Shown: piece after piece, positions 60,873 to 64,000 of the stretch
How the letters are laid out: each line of letters starts with the position of its first letter
Numbering within the stretch: position 1 is the stretch's first letter
Source of the DNA: DASUBN01 sp036000105
GTDB taxonomy: Bacteria > Pseudomonadota > Gammaproteobacteria > Natronospirales > REEB76
DNA length: 64,000 bases
Direction of reading: 5' to 3'
NCBI GenBank assembly: GCA_036000105.1
Contig: DASYGE010000002.1
Coordinates: forward strand, 62,001 to 126,000
The notes under the pieces: generated by a model
What the model was told of the DNA's origin: nothing
Database searches by the model: none
Seen by the model: only the letters and a program-made list of their open reading frames with translations
Translations under genes and position numbers: made by a program

Positions 60873-63800
60873 ATGTCCCCGGAATCTCTGTTTCATCCCG
60901 CTACGGCTGCCTGGTTCGAGCGGACCTTCGCCGCTCCCACGGGGGCGCAGCAGCGCGCCTGGCCGGCCATCCGCGCCGGGCATCACACGCTCATCGCCGC
61001 GCCCACCGGCTCCGGCAAGACCCTCGCGGCTTTCCTCGCTGCCATAGACGATCTGGTGAAGGAAGGTCTGGAACGAGGTCTCGAGGACCAGTGCCAGGTG
61101 CTCTATATCTCGCCCCTGAAAGCCCTGTCCAACGACGTGCAGAAGAACCTGCAGGCGCCCCTCGAAGGCATACGCAACGAACTCTTCGCCATGGGGCTGC
61201 CGGATGTGGAGATCCGCGCCTGGGTGCGCACCGGTGACACGCCCCAATCCGAACGGGATCGCATGCGGCGCGAGCCACCCCACATCGTGGTGACCACGCC
61301 GGAATCCCTCTACATCCTGCTCACCTCGGATTCAGGCAGGAAACTGCTCTCCACGGTGCGCACGGTGATCGTGGACGAGATCCACGCTCTCGCCGGCAAC
61401 AAACGCGGCGCGCACCTGGCTCTCTCCCTCGAGCGCCTCGCGGCCCTGACCCCGAAGCCGCCGGTGCGCATCGGCCTCTCGGCCACCCAGAAGCCCATCG
61501 AGGAGGTGGCGCACTTCCTCACGGGCTCGGAAGAGGAGTGCACCATCATAGATACGGGCCACGTACGGGAGCGGCGGCTGCACCTTGAGATGCCGCGCTC
61601 GCCCTTGACGCCCGTCATGGCCAACGAAGTCTGGGCGGAACTCTACGATCGTCTCGCGGAACTCACCGCCACCCATCGCACCACTCTCATATTCGCCAAC
61701 AACCGCCGCCAGGCGGAGCGGGTGGCCAGGCATCTCGCGGAACGCATCGGCGAGGAGCATGTCACTTCTCACCACGGGTCGCTCGCCCGGACCCATCGGC
61801 TGGATGCGGAGCAGCGCCTGAAGAAGGGCGAATTGAAAGCGCTCGTGGCTACCGCGTCCCTCGAACTCGGCATAGACATAGGCGATGTGGATCTGGTCTG
61901 CCAGCTGGGTTCGCCCCGCAGCATCAGCACCTTCCTGCAGCGGGTGGGCCGCTCCGGTCACGCGGTGGGTGCCTTGCCGGAGGGCCGCTTGTTCCCCCTG
62001 TCCCGGGACGATCTCGTGGATTGCTGCGCGCTGCTCGATTCCGTGCGGCGCGGCGAATTAGATTCATTGAAGATATTAGACGCGCCCCTGGATGTGCTCT
62101 CTCAGCAGATCGTGGGAGAGGTAGCTTGCCGGGAATGGGATGAGCCGGCGCTTTACGCAGCCATGCGCCGGGCCTGGCCTTACCGCAATCTCAAACAGGA
62201 GGAATACGCCGAGATCCTGCAGATGCTGGCAGATGGCTTCTCCACCCGCCGTGGCCGGCGTGGGGCCTATCTGCACCGGGACCGGGTGAACGGCAAACTC
62301 AGGGGGAGGCGTGGCGCCAAGCTCATCGCCGTGACCAACGGCGGTGCCATCCCCGACCAGTTCGATTACGACGTGATCCTCTCACCTTCAGGTCTGCGCA
62401 TCGGCACCTTGAACGAAGACTTCTCCTTCGAGAGCATCCCGGGCGATGTATTCCAGCTCGGCAACACCAGCTACCGCATCCTCAAAGTGGAGCAAGGGCG
62501 GGTGCTGGTGGAGGATGCCAAGGGTATGCCGCCCAACATCCCCTTCTGGTTCGGCGAAGCCCCGGCCCGTACAGCGGAGATGTCCCGCTCTGTGTCGCGC
62601 CTGCGGACGGAAGCGGACCGGCGCCTCACGGCGGGGGAAGATCTCATGAGCTGGCTTACCACCGAGATCGGTCTCGATGCGGTGGCGGCGCGCCAGCTCG
62701 CTGAATATCTCGCCGCCGCCAAAGCCGCCCTCGGCGTCTTGCCCACCCAGGACCAGGTGGTGTTCGAGCGTTTCTTCGACGAGGCGGGGGACCAGCATTT
62801 CGTGATCCACTCGCCCTTCGGCGCGCGCATCAACCGCGCCTGGGGCTTGGCCCTGCGCAAGCGCTTCTGCCGCAAGTTCAATTTCGAACTGCAGGCGGCA
62901 GCGCTCGAAGACACCATCGTGCTGTCCTTAGGCGCCACCCACAGTTTCCCCCTGGAAGAGCCGGCGAAATATCTCAATCCCGCTACGGCCCTGGATGTGC
63001 TGACCCAGGCGGTGCTGGCGGCACCCATGTTCGGCACCCGCTGGCGCTGGGTCGCCACCACGGCGCTGGCGGTGCGGCGCAACCGCAACGGCAAGCGCAA
63101 CCCGCCGGCGTTCCAGCGGGCGGATTCCGAAGACCTGGTGGCTCTGGTGTTCCCGGATCAGCTGGCCTGCGCCGAGAACCTCGCGGGCGCCCGGGAAGTG
63201 CCGGACCATCCTCTGGTGCACCAGACCCTGAAGGATTGCCTCCACGAAGTGATGGATGCAGATGGGTTCCTGCATCTGCTCACCCGCTTGCAGAGTGGTG
63301 AGCTGAAAGTGCTGGCGAAAGATCTGGCGGCACCGTCGCCGCTTGCGCAAGAGATCTTGAGCGCCCGGCCCTATGCTTTCCTGGACGACGCGCCGGCCGA
63401 AGAACGCCGCACGCTGGCGGTGCAATCCCGCGGCGTCATGAGCCTGGAAGAGGCGGGGTCTCTCTCGGAACTGGACCCGGCTGCTATCAATAGGGTGCGG
63501 GAAGAGGTCTGGCCCTCGGCCCGGGATGCAGATGAACTCCACGATGCCCTGGTGGTGCTGGGCTTCCTTACAGAGGAAGAGGGCATGGCTGGGCACGGAG
63601 CAGGCAGTCTAGATTTCGGCTGGAAGCATTTCTTCACGGAGCTGGCCGCAGCCAACCGCGTGACTCTCGCCCAACTCCCTTCGGGTCGGGCTTTGTGGGT
63701 GGCGGCAGAACGGCTGGATGAATTCTTGGCGGTGTTCCCGGATGCGAGCTTGCAGCCGGCTCTACGCCCGTTGGATTCCGGTGCGCCCCCGGCCCGGGAA

Positions 63801-64000
63801 GATGCGCTCAGGGAACTCATCCGCAGCCGCCTCGAAGGCTCAGGTCCCGTCAGCGCAGCGTCCCTGGCGCGTCTGCTTGGCTTGGCCGCATCCGAGGTAG
63901 AGCAGGCATTGCTGTCGCTCGAAGCGGAAGGCACGGTGATGCGCGGCAAGTATTCCCAGGGCGCCAGCGAGACCGAGTGGTGTGAGCGTCGGCTCCTGGC
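60873..64000 (+). CDS. lhr: Lhr-family ATP-dependent helicase (3' end outside window)
   Basis: The first 1042 residues of a large SF2 helicase are present. It has LIAAPTGSGKTLAAFLAA (about 41-58), ISPLKALSNDVQKNL, TTPESLYILLTS, VIVDEIHAL, GLSATQKPIEEVA, VATASLELGIDIGDVDLVCQ (written in part) and QRVGRSGHAVG. A long Lhr-type winged-helix and beta-barrel region follows. Lhr proteins act in DNA repair; the longer form also carries a C-terminal glycosylase-like part, which would lie beyond the edge. GAGGGC precedes ATG 60873. Confidence 0.93.
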   Translation, partial: MSPESLFHPATAAWFERTFAAPTGAQQRAWPAIRAGHHTLIAAPTGSGKTLAAFLAAIDDLVKEGLERGLEDQCQVLYISPLKALSNDVQKNLQAPLEGIRNELFAMGLPDVEIRAWVRTGDTPQSERDRMRREPPHIVVTTPESLYILLTSDSGRKLLSTVRTVIVDEIHALAGNKRGAHLALSLERLAALTPKPPVRIGLSATQKPIEEVAHFLTGSEEECTIIDTGHVRERRLHLEMPRSPLTPVMANEVWAELYDRLAELTATHRTTLIFANNRRQAERVARHLAERIGEEHVTSHHGSLARTHRLDAEQRLKKGELKALVATASLELGIDIGDVDLVCQLGSPRSISTFLQRVGRSGHAVGALPEGRLFPLSRDDLVDCCALLDSVRRGELDSLKILDAPLDVLSQQIVGEVACREWDEPALYAAMRRAWPYRNLKQEEYAEILQMLADGFSTRRGRRGAYLHRDRVNGKLRGRRGAKLIAVTNGGAIPDQFDYDVILSPSGLRIGTLNEDFSFESIPGDVFQLGNTSYRILKVEQGRVLVEDAKGMPPNIPFWFGEAPARTAEMSRSVSRLRTEADRRLTAGEDLMSWLTTEIGLDAVAARQLAEYLAAAKAALGVLPTQDQVVFERFFDEAGDQHFVIHSPFGARINRAWGLALRKRFCRKFNFELQAAALEDTIVLSLGATHSFPLEEPAKYLNPATALDVLTQAVLAAPMFGTRWRWVATTALAVRRNRNGKRNPPAFQRADSEDLVALVFPDQLACAENLAGAREVPDHPLVHQTLKDCLHEVMDADGFLHLLTRLQSGELKVLAKDLAAPSPLAQEILSARPYAFLDDAPAEERRTLAVQSRGVMSLEEAGSLSELDPAAINRVREEVWPSARDADELHDALVVLGFLTEEEGMAGHGAGSLDFGWKHFFTELAAANRVTLAQLPSGRALWVAAERLDEFLAVFPDASLQPALRPLDSGAPPAREDALRELIRSRLEGSGPVSAASLARLLGLAASEVEQALLSLEAEGTVMRGKYSQGASETEWCERRLL

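Overview
The window is high-GC bacterial DNA with the gene style of a gammaproteobacterium, possibly near the Nevskiales, Steroidobacterales or Xanthomonadales. Supporting genes are DeaD with a DbpA-type RNA-binding domain, GreB, Lhr, beta-class GST, an RND efflux operon and REP-like hairpins. The lineage is an inference. No rRNA, tRNA, CRISPR array, integrase or intact transposase was recognised.

The left half (about 1-33.6 kb) is an accessory region. It holds toxin-antitoxin (TA) or TA-like modules separated by clusters of a mosaic palindromic repeat: HigBA with a spare HigA, an XRE/nucleotidyltransferase pair fused by overlap to deaD, mobile mystery proteins A/B (XRE plus Fic), a lone Fic protein, an AbiE-like pair, a decayed HigB with intact HigA, an orphan HigA and an AbrB/Doc pair. 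Several have striking palindromic operators. Truncated copies of gene ends (a secreted Cys-rich protein, deaD, a GMC oxidoreductase) lie against the repeats.

In the middle (12.26-24.25 kb) sits a five-gene, one-strand, AT-richer operon: a PUA-like/HNH nuclease, an NPPY adenine methyltransferase, a large DrmE-like protein, a DrmA-type helicase and a DrmB-type DUF1998 protein. I read it as a DISARM-like anti-phage system of unusual composition: an adenine methylase with a DrmE-like protein, no recognisable PLD nuclease (DrmC), and an HNH nuclease at the front. Its 3' end runs into a repeat scar. This is the best candidate for an undescribed system variant.

The right half (about 33.6-64 kb) looks like ordinary chromosome and is dense in stress and detoxification genes: YafY and VOC proteins, a CGNR regulator, a TetR-controlled RND pump, a secreted propeller-like protein, an ankyrin protein, MAPEG, a D-aminoacylase-like amidohydrolase, GreB, an ECF sigma/anti-sigma/DUF4097 operon, an ArsR-controlled Old Yellow Enzyme with NAD(P)-binding protein, GST and DoxX genes, PPK2, MsrA and the start of Lhr. 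A GGDEF/EAL signalling gene is cut by the left edge and Lhr by the right edge.
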